Shown piece after piece: positions 27,901 through 35,955 of a stretch of DNA of 64,000 nucleotides (within the stretch, counting starts at the first letter, position 1; every line of letters starts with the position of its first letter). A model generated the notes under the pieces. It was not told where the DNA came from. It searched no databases and was given only the letters and a program-made list of their open reading frames with translations. This DNA comes from Thalassospira indica (GTDB taxonomy: Bacteria > Pseudomonadota > Alphaproteobacteria > Rhodospirillales > Thalassospiraceae), in NCBI RefSeq assembly GCF_003403095.1, contig NZ_CP031555.1, positions 3,660,001-3,724,000 on the forward strand. The letters are read 5' to 3'. The position numbers and the translations under genes are program-made.

Positions 27901-28433
27901 ACGTCAAGCTCTGCCAGTTCTGCCGGGTTATCGGCAACCGTTTCAACCGGGGTTGTAGGTGCCGGGGTTATTTCAGGGGTTTGGTCTTCCTGCGCGGGAC
28001 GCGCCGGGGGTGTCGGTACGGAGGGTGCCGGTGCGTCGGGTTTATCGAGGATGTCCAGGACAACGTTGCTGCCGACGTTAAACGCGCGCACTTCGTAATC
28101 ATCACTCAGCACAAAGGCGATTGTACGACCGTCGGGATCAAAGAATGCATCGGAAATATAGCGCGAAACCGGCGTCAGAACACCGCGCAACGAAGCCACC
28201 AATGGCTGATCGAACCGCACGACCAACTGGTCGCCGATGATCTCGGCGGTGTAGTTGACCGGCTCGTTCCATTGCAGAACAATTCGGCCATACCCGTTAT
28301 GAAGCCCGGAGCGGATGATAACAGGGTCCGCCACCTGGGCTATTGCAGGGCGCATTCCGCTATAAGGCAAAACCATTGCCGTGGTGGTCGCAATTGCAAC
28401 CGCCAGCAGGATGCGCACGGCAAGTTTCGCCAT
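24963..28433 (-). CDS. Large secreted repeat protein beside motB (AMIN-like plus TPR)
   Basis: 1156 residues. A signal peptide is cleaved near AIA-Q (32/33). Three beta-rich segments of AMIN-like character (about 38-125, 175-275 and 355-450) are joined by Pro/Thr/Ala-rich linkers. The C-terminal half (about 620-1156) is an alpha-solenoid of TPR-like helix pairs (for example RLDLAQYYLANGLGPEAAAV). AMIN-type domains bind peptidoglycan or target proteins to the cell envelope, so a periplasmic, wall-associated scaffold is likely. It starts two nt after the motB stop and is almost certainly co-transcribed with it, which suggests a stator-anchoring or motor-positioning role. No named family was recognised. 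Confidence 0.75.
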   Translation of the reverse strand: MAKLAVRILLAVAIATTTAMVLPYSGMRPAIAQVADPVIIRSGLHNGYGRIVLQWNEPVNYTAEIIGDQLVVRFDQPLVASLRGVLTPVSRYISDAFFDPDGRTIAFVLSDDYEVRAFNVGSNVVLDILDKPDAPAPSVPTPPARPAQEDQTPEITPAPTTPVETVADNPAELAELDVRVGRHPTFYRLVFDWPNRTDYVLEGAQGAQTIAFDAPARINANDISRRLPEGVRVRQGDTNPLDVVVETTPARQLRHFRSGNKVVVDIMGVQRAPATTTAQTRTTDTPEAGVTTPAPPAPATPSATAQNEDAAPDVPDAGAPTSEEGALDPNSPEALAQAAQNAGNTVRTNGQAPIERQSIGDLVVTVDQTATELTLGFPFGQPGGAAVWSRAGFLWLAFDVRANLNLDNVRQQAAQIVGVVEQIESPYATIVRMTIPEGIGLYTGRSETGDWRITMQQGIMQPVEKLGPSIELDEQTRARLIVPLEDVGPIIPIDDPEVGDTLRVTTTTQNGYGIEVALRYPEFEVLPSVQGVVVAPMNDSVQVAGRDDGQAVIVTAEDGLNISPEGARLLASATGVRAQTGDGREGLIFELDDWRRGGLDQYNKTIRGLRRKIAESGDEHRNKARLDLAQYYLANGLGPEAAAVISAMEHDDPLIAQRLQFRALKAAVKFLNREYEEAERLLEDERLRKIPEMQLWRAVTLAARGRPNEGARDLLESVHILDYYPPELLSRLVPIATEQALIVGNPEAGMDMIEKMLVTPGLSESKIMDIQYLKGIFEEEAGELEQAVATWDQVAEGENRKARAHAIFDRTELLMRLERLTVEDAIEQLQKLRFAWRGDAFEMALLKRIGELQIENKDFREGLNTLRQVAIFFPNMPVATEATDMMHKTFENLYLGEEINNISAIKAVALYDEFRELTPAGDKGDELIRRLADRMVDVELFERAEELLEHQVDFRLTGVEKARVGARLALVYLLDSKPEETIRIIDETEVPGVSDELATQRRHLRARALLDTDRGIEAIASLEGDYSRNAELLRIDHYRNTRDYMSAAETFQRLVGEEPFDENGISDERGRYMLNWAVNLAMAGQERTLNMLKRRYGEVMAQSPYAEAFSLITSSPTQGLIDYRTLADRVDEVEEFQGFLATYRDQLEKSQLSAIN

Positions 28434-28435
28434 AC

Positions 28436-29161
28436 TTACGTGCCTCCGATCCCGCTTCCCCCGTGAGGCTCGATTACAATGTCGACTCGGCGCGCCATTG
28501 CAAATCGCGCCTCCTCATCCAAGAGTTTGGGAAGCTGGTCGTATCTTGATGCCGCAAATCCGTAAATATTTATGTAATCTGTGTAACCGGATTGCTTTAA
28601 CTCGTTGGCAACAGCCCCGGCACGGGCCAGCGAAAGTTCCCAGTTCGATGCATATTGCCCACGCCCGCTAAGCGGCCTTGGATCAGTATGCCCCTGAACA
28701 CCGATACGGTTACCGATATTGCGTAACACCCCGCCCAGCACAAACAAGGCCTGTTGCGCCTTGGGTGTCATATCCGAACTACCGGCAACAAACAGAATAT
28801 CACCCGGCAGGGAAATCACCAGTTTGTCGGCTTCGCGCGACATGCGCGCATCCCCCAGCACCGGGTTGTCATCAATCGCGTCGTCAATCACGGCACTGAG
28901 ATAATCAAGGTTCATTGCCGGTTTGCGATACACACGCGGAATGTTCATGTTCGCCATCGGCTCGTCAGTATCTTCGACCGGCGACGGTTTGATCGATTGC
29001 GACAAGGCATCAACGACCTCGTCCCAGCGATCGATCTTGACCTTGGACATGGCAAACAGCATGACAAAGAATGTTAGCAGCAGCGAAATCAGATCCGCCA
29101 GACTAAGCATCCAGGGCGGTGGGCCCTTGACCTCTGGCTTGCGTGGTGCGTCTTCGCTCAT
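28436..29161 (-). CDS. motB: Flagellar motor stator protein MotB
   Basis: 241 residues. One N-terminal transmembrane helix contains Trp17 and Asp23 in the pattern W-x5-D-L, matching the E. coli W26/D32 pair; the Asp carries ions through the MotA/MotB channel. The helix is followed by a plug-like segment and an OmpA-like peptidoglycan-binding domain (about 115-235) with VQGHTDPRPL and NWELSLARA. No motA is nearby. Its start overlaps the stop of the MotB-like gene upstream by four bases (ATGA). Confidence 0.92.
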   Translation of the reverse strand: MSEDAPRKPEVKGPPPWMLSLADLISLLLTFFVMLFAMSKVKIDRWDEVVDALSQSIKPSPVEDTDEPMANMNIPRVYRKPAMNLDYLSAVIDDAIDDNPVLGDARMSREADKLVISLPGDILFVAGSSDMTPKAQQALFVLGGVLRNIGNRIGVQGHTDPRPLSGRGQYASNWELSLARAGAVANELKQSGYTDYINIYGFAASRYDQLPKLLDEEARFAMARRVDIVIEPHGGSGIGGT

Positions 29162-30042
29162 CCGCCACCTCCCGATGCTTGCGGTCCAAGCGGGATCGGC
29201 TGGGAAATGGATGGCTGCGCGCCACCATTTGCCGGCGGGATCATGAATTGTTGAGGCGCGACAGCACCCGTCTGCCCGCCCGAACCACCGCCATTCGCGC
29301 CAGAGTCCGGCGTCGTGGAGGTCGGCGTTGCGGCGGGCGTTTCATTTCCATTGCCGTTACGATTGATCGGTTCCGGCGCTTCCTTGGGACCGAAATTCCA
29401 GAAAAAACGGAACGTCACGATGAACGGGTCGGCACCCGGGTCAATCCCGACAAAGAAACGGTCTTCGGGTGCGCCGACATCGGTCAGTTCGCGGGCAAAT
29501 GATCCGGCCTGGGCGATCTGAAGATTGTTTTCAATCTGGATGGTGCCTTTGTCTTCGATCTGGCTGCCCATGACCATTTCCATCTCGTAGGAGGCATAGC
29601 CATCGTCATCGGCCAGCACTTCGGCAAGCTGGCGCATGAAATCGGCCTGTCTTTCGCGGACCAGAATGGAATTGGTATCAAACAGCTGATCGACATGCAT
29701 GATGACCTCCATCAGCTTGCCCGGCTGAATAACTTCAACCCGGACCACTTTGATGGCGGTTTCAAAAAGATGCCCCAGCTTGTCCTGGGTTTCCTGTGCT
29801 GATACCGTTGGCCCCTCGATGGAGGTCACAGTCTGCAGACTGGTTGTCGGCGGGAGAATGGCCGCGAATGCCGAGGAAAGGCTTTCCTGCACTTCGCGAG
29901 TTTTGACCTCTTCAAAGGTCGAAATGGTATTGAGCAGAATGAAAAAGGCTAGCAGAAGAAGATAGAGCGCCAGAAACAACGCCACTGCCCCGTTTGTAGG
30001 GGGGGAAGGTGGTGTCGGTCCATCGTCCTCTATCTCCGCCAT
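29158..30042 (-). CDS. MotB-like protein lacking the channel aspartate
   Basis: 294 residues. A single N-terminal transmembrane helix (about 19-40, LFLALYLLLLAFFILL) aligns with MotB, but Ala25 replaces the ion-binding Asp. A partly degenerate OmpA-like region follows (about 105-225), then a long Pro/Thr/Gly-rich tail of low complexity. It therefore cannot conduct ions like MotB. It may form mixed stators, anchor MotB, or modulate the motor. It is translationally coupled to motB and follows cheZ by 11 nt. The flagellar assignment comes from the operon and the helix pattern. Confidence 0.75.
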   Translation of the reverse strand: MAEIEDDGPTPPSPPTNGAVALFLALYLLLLAFFILLNTISTFEEVKTREVQESLSSAFAAILPPTTSLQTVTSIEGPTVSAQETQDKLGHLFETAIKVVRVEVIQPGKLMEVIMHVDQLFDTNSILVRERQADFMRQLAEVLADDDGYASYEMEMVMGSQIEDKGTIQIENNLQIAQAGSFARELTDVGAPEDRFFVGIDPGADPFIVTFRFFWNFGPKEAPEPINRNGNGNETPAATPTSTTPDSGANGGGSGGQTGAVAPQQFMIPPANGGAQPSISQPIPLGPQASGGGG

Positions 30043-30053
30043 GATAACGCCAC

Positions 30054-30713
30054 TTAGTTAAACATCGCGTCGATGTCGGCCTGCGTTACGCCTTTTCCTT
30101 CAAGCTGCGGACCGTTCAGCAAAGCCTCTTCGCCTTCCAGTTCTTTTTTCTTCCGCGGGTTGGCGGCAGCATATTTGGCGATTTCATCACCAAATGCCGT
30201 CACAAGCCCTTCAACCCGTTCTTCGATGGATTTCAGGGCCTTGATCACCTTGGTGGTGCGCTGGCCGGTGATATCCTGGAAGTTACAGGCTTCGTAGACG
30301 CGCATCGTTGCACTGGTCACGATTTCAGCCTGTTCTGGCGGCAAGGTGCTTGCGAATTCTTCAAGCGTGTCCATGGCATCAAGGATTTCGTGCGTCGCCC
30401 CGGCAGTCGCATCGACGATGGCATCAAGCTCGTCGGTTGCGTTGGGGATGTACTCGGCCTTGATATCGTCCGGACGAAGCGAGGCGATTTCCGATTTCAT
30501 CTTGCGAATGATGCCGGAAAGCTCATCGAGCTCGCCAAACAAACGTTTCTGATCATCGGTCGGTTTATCGCCCATAAAGCGCGACAACTGATCCATCAGA
30601 TCGGACAATTGTTCGACCTTCAGGTCATCACCGTCAAGGCGAGCCTGAAGATCATTCAACAACTGACGTAGTTCGTCTTTGGTCGCCTTAGACATAGCGG
30701 TATCGCGGGACAC
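30054..30713 (-). CDS. cheZ: CheY-phosphatase CheZ
   Basis: 219 residues. A long helical hairpin carries ACNFQDITGQRT with the catalytic Asp147 and Gln151 that dephosphorylate CheY. The C-terminal VTQADIDAMFN resembles the CheZ peptide that binds CheY. GTG 30713 has AGGAG ten nt upstream; ATG 30695 is the alternative. It directly follows cheY, so the two form a signalling pair at the motor switch. Confidence 0.9.
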   Translation of the reverse strand: MSRDTAMSKATKDELRQLLNDLQARLDGDDLKVEQLSDLMDQLSRFMGDKPTDDQKRLFGELDELSGIIRKMKSEIASLRPDDIKAEYIPNATDELDAIVDATAGATHEILDAMDTLEEFASTLPPEQAEIVTSATMRVYEACNFQDITGQRTTKVIKALKSIEERVEGLVTAFGDEIAKYAAANPRKKKELEGEEALLNGPQLEGKGVTQADIDAMFN

Positions 30714-30730
30714 CTGCCCCGCGCTCCTGA

Positions 30731-31117
30731 TCAGAAATCACCAATGACAGTCTTCATCTTGCCTTTCAACGTCTCTGCGTTGAACGGCTTGACGATATAG
30801 TTGGAGACGCCTGCCTTTTTCGCCATGACCACGTTCTCGGTCTTGGCTTCAGCGGTGATCATGATGAAGGGCATATCCTTCAGTTTTGCGTCTGCGCGGA
30901 CTTCCTTCAGAAGCTGAAGACCGGTCATCGGCTCCATGTTCCAGTCGGAAATCACGAGGCTGAACGGAGCCTCACGCAGTTTGCGAAGCGCCATGCTACC
31001 ATCGGTCGCTTCTTCAATATTCGTAAAGTTGAGCTGCCGCAGAAGGTTACGGATGATACGCAACATGGTTTTGTAATCATCCACAATCAGGATCGGCATA
31101 TTCGGATCGACGGCCAT
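30731..31117 (-). CDS. cheY: Chemotaxis response regulator CheY
   Basis: 128 residues, a lone receiver domain. The acidic pair Asp13/Asp14, phospho-acceptor Asp58 (ISDWN), Thr88 and Lys110 (IVKPF) are all present. When phosphorylated it binds FliM to change motor rotation. Location between motE and cheZ in the fliL-fliM operon supports a motor-linked CheY rather than another receiver. Confidence 0.93.
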   Translation of the reverse strand: MAVDPNMPILIVDDYKTMLRIIRNLLRQLNFTNIEEATDGSMALRKLREAPFSLVISDWNMEPMTGLQLLKEVRADAKLKDMPFIMITAEAKTENVVMAKKAGVSNYIVKPFNAETLKGKMKTVIGDF

Positions 31118-31336
31118 TCACAACTCCATCAGCTATCTGATCTCCCACCCTTGCCTACCATACTTCCGCATAGTAACAAGGCCCCTAATAATCGTGATGT
31201 ACCTATTTAATATTGGTTAATCAAGATGTTTAACCCACGATTAAATTCGCCACCACGTTGTCTTCGCTCAAAAATTCTCCCCCAACGGCCACTCTTTCCC
31301 ATTCGGGCCGTGCGGTCAATCCTTTGCAGCGTTCCG

Positions 31337-32065
31337 CTATTGAAGCGGCAACATGTTGATATCCTGCTTGTAGGCCAGCTCGGACGTCAGCGCGCGCGCA
31401 CGATCCGGTGTCATTTCTGACAGAACGGCTGCCGTGTTCGCTTCGCGCATGCCCAGTGCGACCTGCAGAAGAATATCCATATCAAGATCGTTCCAGATGC
31501 GTGCCGCATCTTTCGGCTTCATTTTTTCATAAACGCTGATCAGCTTTTTGATGCGATCGTCTTCCTGCGCTTCCTTGGTTTCGACCAGACCTTCGATGGC
31601 CGATTTAAGGGATTTCATTTCCTCGATCTTGGCATCGATGCGCGCCTCGGCGGCGGCAATCAGGCTTTCGCGTTCGTCAAGGCGCTGCTCCTTGCGGTCC
31701 AGCTCGACACGGCGGACCGACAGGTTCTGCAACAGGTCAATTTCTTCCTGGGTGAAAAGCGTCGGATCGCCGCCCAGCATCGGCGGCACGTCGGGGTTAC
31801 CCGTGACACCGTCAATCGGCTCACCTTCCATGGTAAGCGCTTCCGGGTTATCCAGACCCGGATCACCATTTTCCGGTGTCGCGGCCTGTTCGGCAGCAGG
31901 ATCGGGTGCCGGTGCCTGCGCCTGGGCCATCTGCACCACGCTGACACCTTTATTCTCTGCCGTTTCCGGCTTGGCGGAGTCATACGAAAACAGGTTGACC
32001 ACCCGCATCGAAAGCACCATCACGCCAACCAGAACGACCAACGGCAGAATACGCACACCTGACAT
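31337..32065 (-). CDS. motE: MotE-family protein (MgtE-N-like domain)
   Basis: 242 residues: an N-terminal transmembrane or signal-anchor helix (about 6-25), a Pro/Ala-rich acidic linker, a coiled coil (about 110-170, rich in Glu, Arg and Lys), and a C-terminal MgtE-N-like domain (MKPKDAARIWNDLDMDILLQVALGM...MTPDRARALTSELA). MotE is described in rhizobia as a periplasmic chaperone needed for stator protein folding. The domain layout and operon position support the call. It is separated from cheY by about 220 nt. Confidence 0.8.
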   Translation of the reverse strand: MSGVRILPLVVLVGVMVLSMRVVNLFSYDSAKPETAENKGVSVVQMAQAQAPAPDPAAEQAATPENGDPGLDNPEALTMEGEPIDGVTGNPDVPPMLGGDPTLFTQEEIDLLQNLSVRRVELDRKEQRLDERESLIAAAEARIDAKIEEMKSLKSAIEGLVETKEAQEDDRIKKLISVYEKMKPKDAARIWNDLDMDILLQVALGMREANTAAVLSEMTPDRARALTSELAYKQDINMLPLQ

Positions 32066-32216
32066 TCACACACCCAAGCATGTCGGCACAAAGTGCCCAT
32101 GCTCCTTCCCGATTGATTTCTGTCCGTTCCAGTGGAACGGGATCCTACCCATTAGATATATAGAAAACTCGTAATCTCAAGACCGACAACAACGCAAATT
32201 CGTTGCTTGAAACTTC

Positions 32217-32909
32217 TTATCGAACCGACCGCAAGGCCGCCAGCAATTCACGTTCTGCCTCGGAACGCCCAGCATCTTCATCCTGATCATAAGGATCGGA
32301 CACATCCGCCCGACTGCCATACGATCCCCCCGAACGCGCGGGCTCTTCGCGGTCATAGCCATCATCGACCGGGCCATTTCCCCCGCGCTCGATCTCGCCA
32401 ACCATTCTGGCGGCAAGTTCTTCGGCACGGGTTTCAACACCGACGCGATCACGGTCGTCAATGACATCATTGCGGTCTTTGGCCGCCTTCATCCGCCCAA
32501 GACCGGCATTACCCGCCCCGGCCGATTTTCCACCATCACCGCCCGCAGCCATGCCGTCGGCCGCGTTTCCAGCGGTACGGCGCACGGAATTAACGTCGCG
32601 CGCAGCCTTTTCAAGGCGGTTGGCGATGCTTTCACCGCGATCGACCATAAAGCTCAGGTCTTCGTTCAGTGCGCTGGCCTTTTCAATATCCTCGCGCAGC
32701 CGTTCGCCAGACTGCTCCGCCATTTCCTTAAGGGCGGTGATCGACGTTTCGGCGCGCTCATTGGCGGCATTGAAAGCGGTCAGGAAGTTCTGCATGTCTT
32801 CGCGGCTACGCCGAAAAGCTGCCAGCTTGCGGTTCAGAATAATCGCATAGACAATCGTTGCCCCCAACAGCACGATCATCACAAGATCCAGATAGAACGC
32901 GAAGTCCAT
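32217..32909 (-). CDS. DUF6468-type membrane protein of the fliL-fliM operon
   Basis: 230 residues. One N-terminal transmembrane helix (about 6-28) is followed by a helical/coiled-coil region (about 30-120) and an acidic, Gly/Asp/Arg-rich low-complexity tail. The N-terminal pattern matches DUF6468, which I associate with alphaproteobacterial fliM neighbourhoods; the function is unknown. It follows fliM by three nt, so it is surely part of the operon. A motor or switch accessory role is inferred. Confidence 0.75.
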   Translation of the reverse strand: MDFAFYLDLVMIVLLGATIVYAIILNRKLAAFRRSREDMQNFLTAFNAANERAETSITALKEMAEQSGERLREDIEKASALNEDLSFMVDRGESIANRLEKAARDVNSVRRTAGNAADGMAAGGDGGKSAGAGNAGLGRMKAAKDRNDVIDDRDRVGVETRAEELAARMVGEIERGGNGPVDDGYDREEPARSGGSYGSRADVSDPYDQDEDAGRSEAERELLAALRSVR

Positions 32910-32912
32910 CAG

Positions 32913-34064
32913 CTAGTCTTCCTCGTTTATGCGCGCACGATCACGAACCTGAATGGCAATCCTGTCACCCTTGCGCCCCATCAACCCCTTGAACAACGGC
33001 ACATCCCCGCAGCGGACCTCGACAGGCGAGGTCGGACCAGTATTAAGAACCAGTCTGTTCCCAACTTCAAGGTTGAGGACATCGCCAAGCGCCATGATCT
33101 GTTCATCAAGAACAGCCAATAGATTAACATGGGTCTGCCACAGCTCATTTGCGAGGTGGTTTTCCCAAATGGAGTCACGACCGAACTTTTCCCCCATGAA
33201 CATCTGAAGCAGAAGTTCACGAACCGGTTCCAGCGTCGCATAAGGGATCAGAAGTTCAAGTCGACCACCACGGTCTTCCATGTCGATGCGAAGCTTCGCC
33301 ACGATGGCGGCGTTGGCATGACGAGCAATGGTGGCAAAACGCGGGTTGGTTTCAAGGCGCTCAAAGCGGAATGTCACCGGGCTTAGCGGGTCAAACGCAG
33401 CCGAAAGATCACCAAGAACCACGTGGATCATACGTTCCACAAGGTTACGTTCGATCGTTGTGTAGGGACGACCTTCAATACGCATGGCCGCCGTACCGCG
33501 ACGCCCCCCCAGAAGAACGTCCACGATGGAATAAATCAGCGCTGAATCGACGGTCAGCAGCCCGTAGTTATCCCACTCCTCTGCCTTGAAAACACCAAGC
33601 ATCGCCGGCAACGGGATCGAGTTCAGGTAATCACCGAAACGCAGCGACAGGATGTTATCAAGCGAGACTTCGACGTTATCGGATGTGAAGTTACGCAAGG
33701 ACGTCGACATCATACGCACAAGGCGGTCGAACACGACTTCAAGCATCGGAAGTCGTTCATAAGCCACCATCGACGAGTTGATAATCGCCTGAATACCCGA
33801 CTGATCGCCTGCACCCGAACCGTCATCAAAGCCGAGAAGACTGTCAATTTCGTCCTGGTTCAGAACGCGCGCAGATGTGCCGCCGCCCATGGCTTCGGCC
33901 ATATCGTCGCCGCCGCCATCATCGTCGCCGTCATCATCGCCGAGCATGGATTCCCATTCGGCGGCCATGTCCTCGCCGCCGTCGTCTCCACCCTCGTCAT
34001 CGCCGCCTGCCATGGCTTCCCATTCAGCGGCGAGAGCATCATCATCTTCGTCTTCATCAGCCAT
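32913..34064 (-). CDS. fliM: Flagellar motor switch protein FliM
   Basis: 383 residues. The middle and C-terminal domains show the FliM family pattern (ERLPMLEVVFDRLVRMMSTSLRNF, and a SpoA-like C-terminal domain). The CheY-binding motif LNQDEIDSLLG normally starts the protein but lies at 68-78, behind a strongly acidic extension that repeats AAEWE-x-M (11-18 and 33-40, with a shorter third copy). The extension may regulate CheY access. FliM forms the C-ring between FliG and FliN. The upstream fliL ends 42 nt before it. Confidence 0.95.
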   Translation of the reverse strand: MADEDEDDDALAAEWEAMAGGDDEGGDDGGEDMAAEWESMLGDDDGDDDGGGDDMAEAMGGGTSARVLNQDEIDSLLGFDDGSGAGDQSGIQAIINSSMVAYERLPMLEVVFDRLVRMMSTSLRNFTSDNVEVSLDNILSLRFGDYLNSIPLPAMLGVFKAEEWDNYGLLTVDSALIYSIVDVLLGGRRGTAAMRIEGRPYTTIERNLVERMIHVVLGDLSAAFDPLSPVTFRFERLETNPRFATIARHANAAIVAKLRIDMEDRGGRLELLIPYATLEPVRELLLQMFMGEKFGRDSIWENHLANELWQTHVNLLAVLDEQIMALGDVLNLEVGNRLVLNTGPTSPVEVRCGDVPLFKGLMGRKGDRIAIQVRDRARINEED

Positions 34065-34106
34065 CAGCGATTGCTTCCTGAATTTGGCACTCGGGCTGCT
34101 ACAAGA

Positions 34107-34643
34107 TTATTGTACCAGCATTTCCTTGAACAAAACGTCGTTTATTTTCGCAGGCTTGGCTGCGGCACTCACCCGGATCAAAAGTTCTTCGCGCAATCTG
34201 AACATCCCTTCGGAGCCGGAAAGATCCTCTGGACGCAGTTCGCGAAGATAGACCTGAAAGTTGTCAACAATGCGCGGCATCATCTGTTCGACCTGCGGCA
34301 GCATTCCCTGATCGGCGACTTCCAGACTGACACGGATTTTAAGGTAACTCTGCTTTCCGCCACCGGTATTCAGATTGACCAGAATTTCCGGCAAGTCGAC
34401 AAAGCCGACATTTTCCGGAACGCCCGGGTCATTTTCAATCGAATCTTCTGTGATGACTTCCTCAGTCTGCTCGCCACCGCCACCGGTCAGCATGTCTATC
34501 ACCGGCTGAAGCATGCCGGTGAAATACGCCGCCGCAGCACCGCCCAGCAAAAGCAGCACAAGCAGAATGACCACGACCAGCATCTTCTTGCTTCGGCCAC
34601 CGCCACCCTCGTCCATTTCGATTTCGTCGACGTCGTCACCCAT
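34107..34643 (-). CDS. fliL: Flagellar basal-body protein FliL
   Basis: 178 residues from ATG 34643, with AGGA 11 nt upstream; an in-frame ATG at 34715 has no ribosome site. One transmembrane helix (about 20-42) is followed by a periplasmic domain with VDLPEILVNLNTGGG...YLKIRVSLEV, typical of FliL, which supports stator function around the motor. It is the first gene of the long minus-strand operon, divergent from flgF. Confidence 0.93.
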   Translation of the reverse strand: MGDDVDEIEMDEGGGGRSKKMLVVVILLVLLLLGGAAAAYFTGMLQPVIDMLTGGGGEQTEEVITEDSIENDPGVPENVGFVDLPEILVNLNTGGGKQSYLKIRVSLEVADQGMLPQVEQMMPRIVDNFQVYLRELRPEDLSGSEGMFRLREELLIRVSAAAKPAKINDVLFKEMLVQ

Positions 34644-35126
34644 CGCTTCGCGAATTCCTGCGTTTGAAGTTCTATCTTCCTGATCCAGCAAACACTGTGC
34701 CGGATTAAAAGCCATAACGCTATCACGTTAAAAATATGTTGCGTTTCGGTCTATTGGTGATTTGTCACAGCGGCAAATATCACCATCTCAGCGCCATATG
34801 CTCAGCCCGGGCACGCAAAGCAATAGCTTGTCGTGGCCATCCCGGAATAAATTGCCGGATCGGAGTATCCGGCTTGTGGCGCAATTGTCAGATGATCCTT
34901 TACGACCCTGCAAACCGGACATGTTTTGCCGAGCTCCCCGACCACCCGGCAATCCTTTGCCCATAACGGCAGTCGGCAACGGCACTTTCAGTCAAACCAC
35001 AGCAAAAAAGACCGGCAACAAATGCCGAACTTAAAATTTATTATTTTAAATCAATTACTTAATAAAACTGGCACGCAGATCGCATCCCTGATGGTCAAGT
35101 TACAGTCCTGAAAGGGAAATTCGACC
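34644..35126. other. fliL / flgF divergent regulatory region
   Basis: About 480 nt without a credible gene. It holds repeated CGGCAA/TTGCCG motifs (near 34771, 34852, 34948, 34973 and 35013), a GCCGGAT/ATCCGGC hairpin (34854-34873), and the sigma-54 promoter of flgF at 35069. No promoter for fliL could be assigned. Confidence 0.55.
35069..35084 (+). promoter_or_regulatory. Sigma-54 promoter of flgF
   Basis: TGGCACG-CAGA-TCGCA: perfect -24 box, one mismatch at -12, correct GG/GC spacing. The flgF ATG lies 42 nt downstream. Confidence 0.78.
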
Positions 35127-35885
35127 ATGGAAAACGTTTCATACATTGCACTGTCTCGTCAGAAGACGCTGCGCAGCATGATGAACAACCTGTCGCAGAA
35201 CATGGCAAACATGAACACGACCGGTTACAAAGAGCAGCGCATGATGTTCACTGACTGGATCGCAAAGAACAAGGACGCGCCGTTCCGTGGCGAACGCGAA
35301 ATCTCGCTGGTTCAGGATATCTCGCAATACAGAAATACAACTGTCGGCAACATTGAACATACAGATCGTCCGCTTGATGTGGCGCTTAGCCAGCCGGACA
35401 TGTTCTTTGCCGTCGAAACGCCAACCGGTGTCCAATATACCCGTTCAGGCAACTTTTCCCTCGATCCGGGCGGCCAGCTGATCACCAATGACGGTTTTCC
35501 CGTGCTGAGTGATGCTGGGCAACCTCTGTTCTTTAACGAGGCAGATGGCCAGATCGAGATCAAGGGCGACGGATCCATCTCGACCGATATCGGCCAGATC
35601 GGCAAACTTCAGGTCGTTACTGTCGATAACGTGCAGGAAATGATCGTCACCGGGAACACCCTTTATCGTGCACCGGAAGATGAAAACAACGCAGACGCCG
35701 TCGAGCTTGTCGAAAACCCCGGCATTGTTCAAGGCGCGCTGGAAAAATCCAACGTCAATCCAATCAGCGCCATGACGCAGATGATTGACGTTCTTCGCAC
35801 GTATCAATCGGTCAGCCGTTCTCTTGAAAGCGAGAACGAGCGTATGCGCAACATGATCAACAAACTCGGGGATGTCCGCGCCTGA
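35127..35885 (+). CDS. flgF: Flagellar proximal/middle rod protein FlgF
   Basis: 252 residues, normal size. The N-terminal axial motif (NLSQNMANMNTTGYK) and the C-terminal AMTQMIDVLRTYQSVSRSLESENERM helix fit the FlgF/FlgG group. Order before flgG and sequence support FlgF. Ribosome site AAGGGAA precedes the start. It is first in flgF-flgG-flgA. Confidence 0.95.
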   Translation: MENVSYIALSRQKTLRSMMNNLSQNMANMNTTGYKEQRMMFTDWIAKNKDAPFRGEREISLVQDISQYRNTTVGNIEHTDRPLDVALSQPDMFFAVETPTGVQYTRSGNFSLDPGGQLITNDGFPVLSDAGQPLFFNEADGQIEIKGDGSISTDIGQIGKLQVVTVDNVQEMIVTGNTLYRAPEDENNADAVELVENPGIVQGALEKSNVNPISAMTQMIDVLRTYQSVSRSLESENERMRNMINKLGDVRA

Positions 35886-35955
35886 ACCGGCAGTGGCACC
35901 CGATAGATAACATCGAATTATAGCGCAAAATCTGCGCAATCGAAGGAGAAGACAG

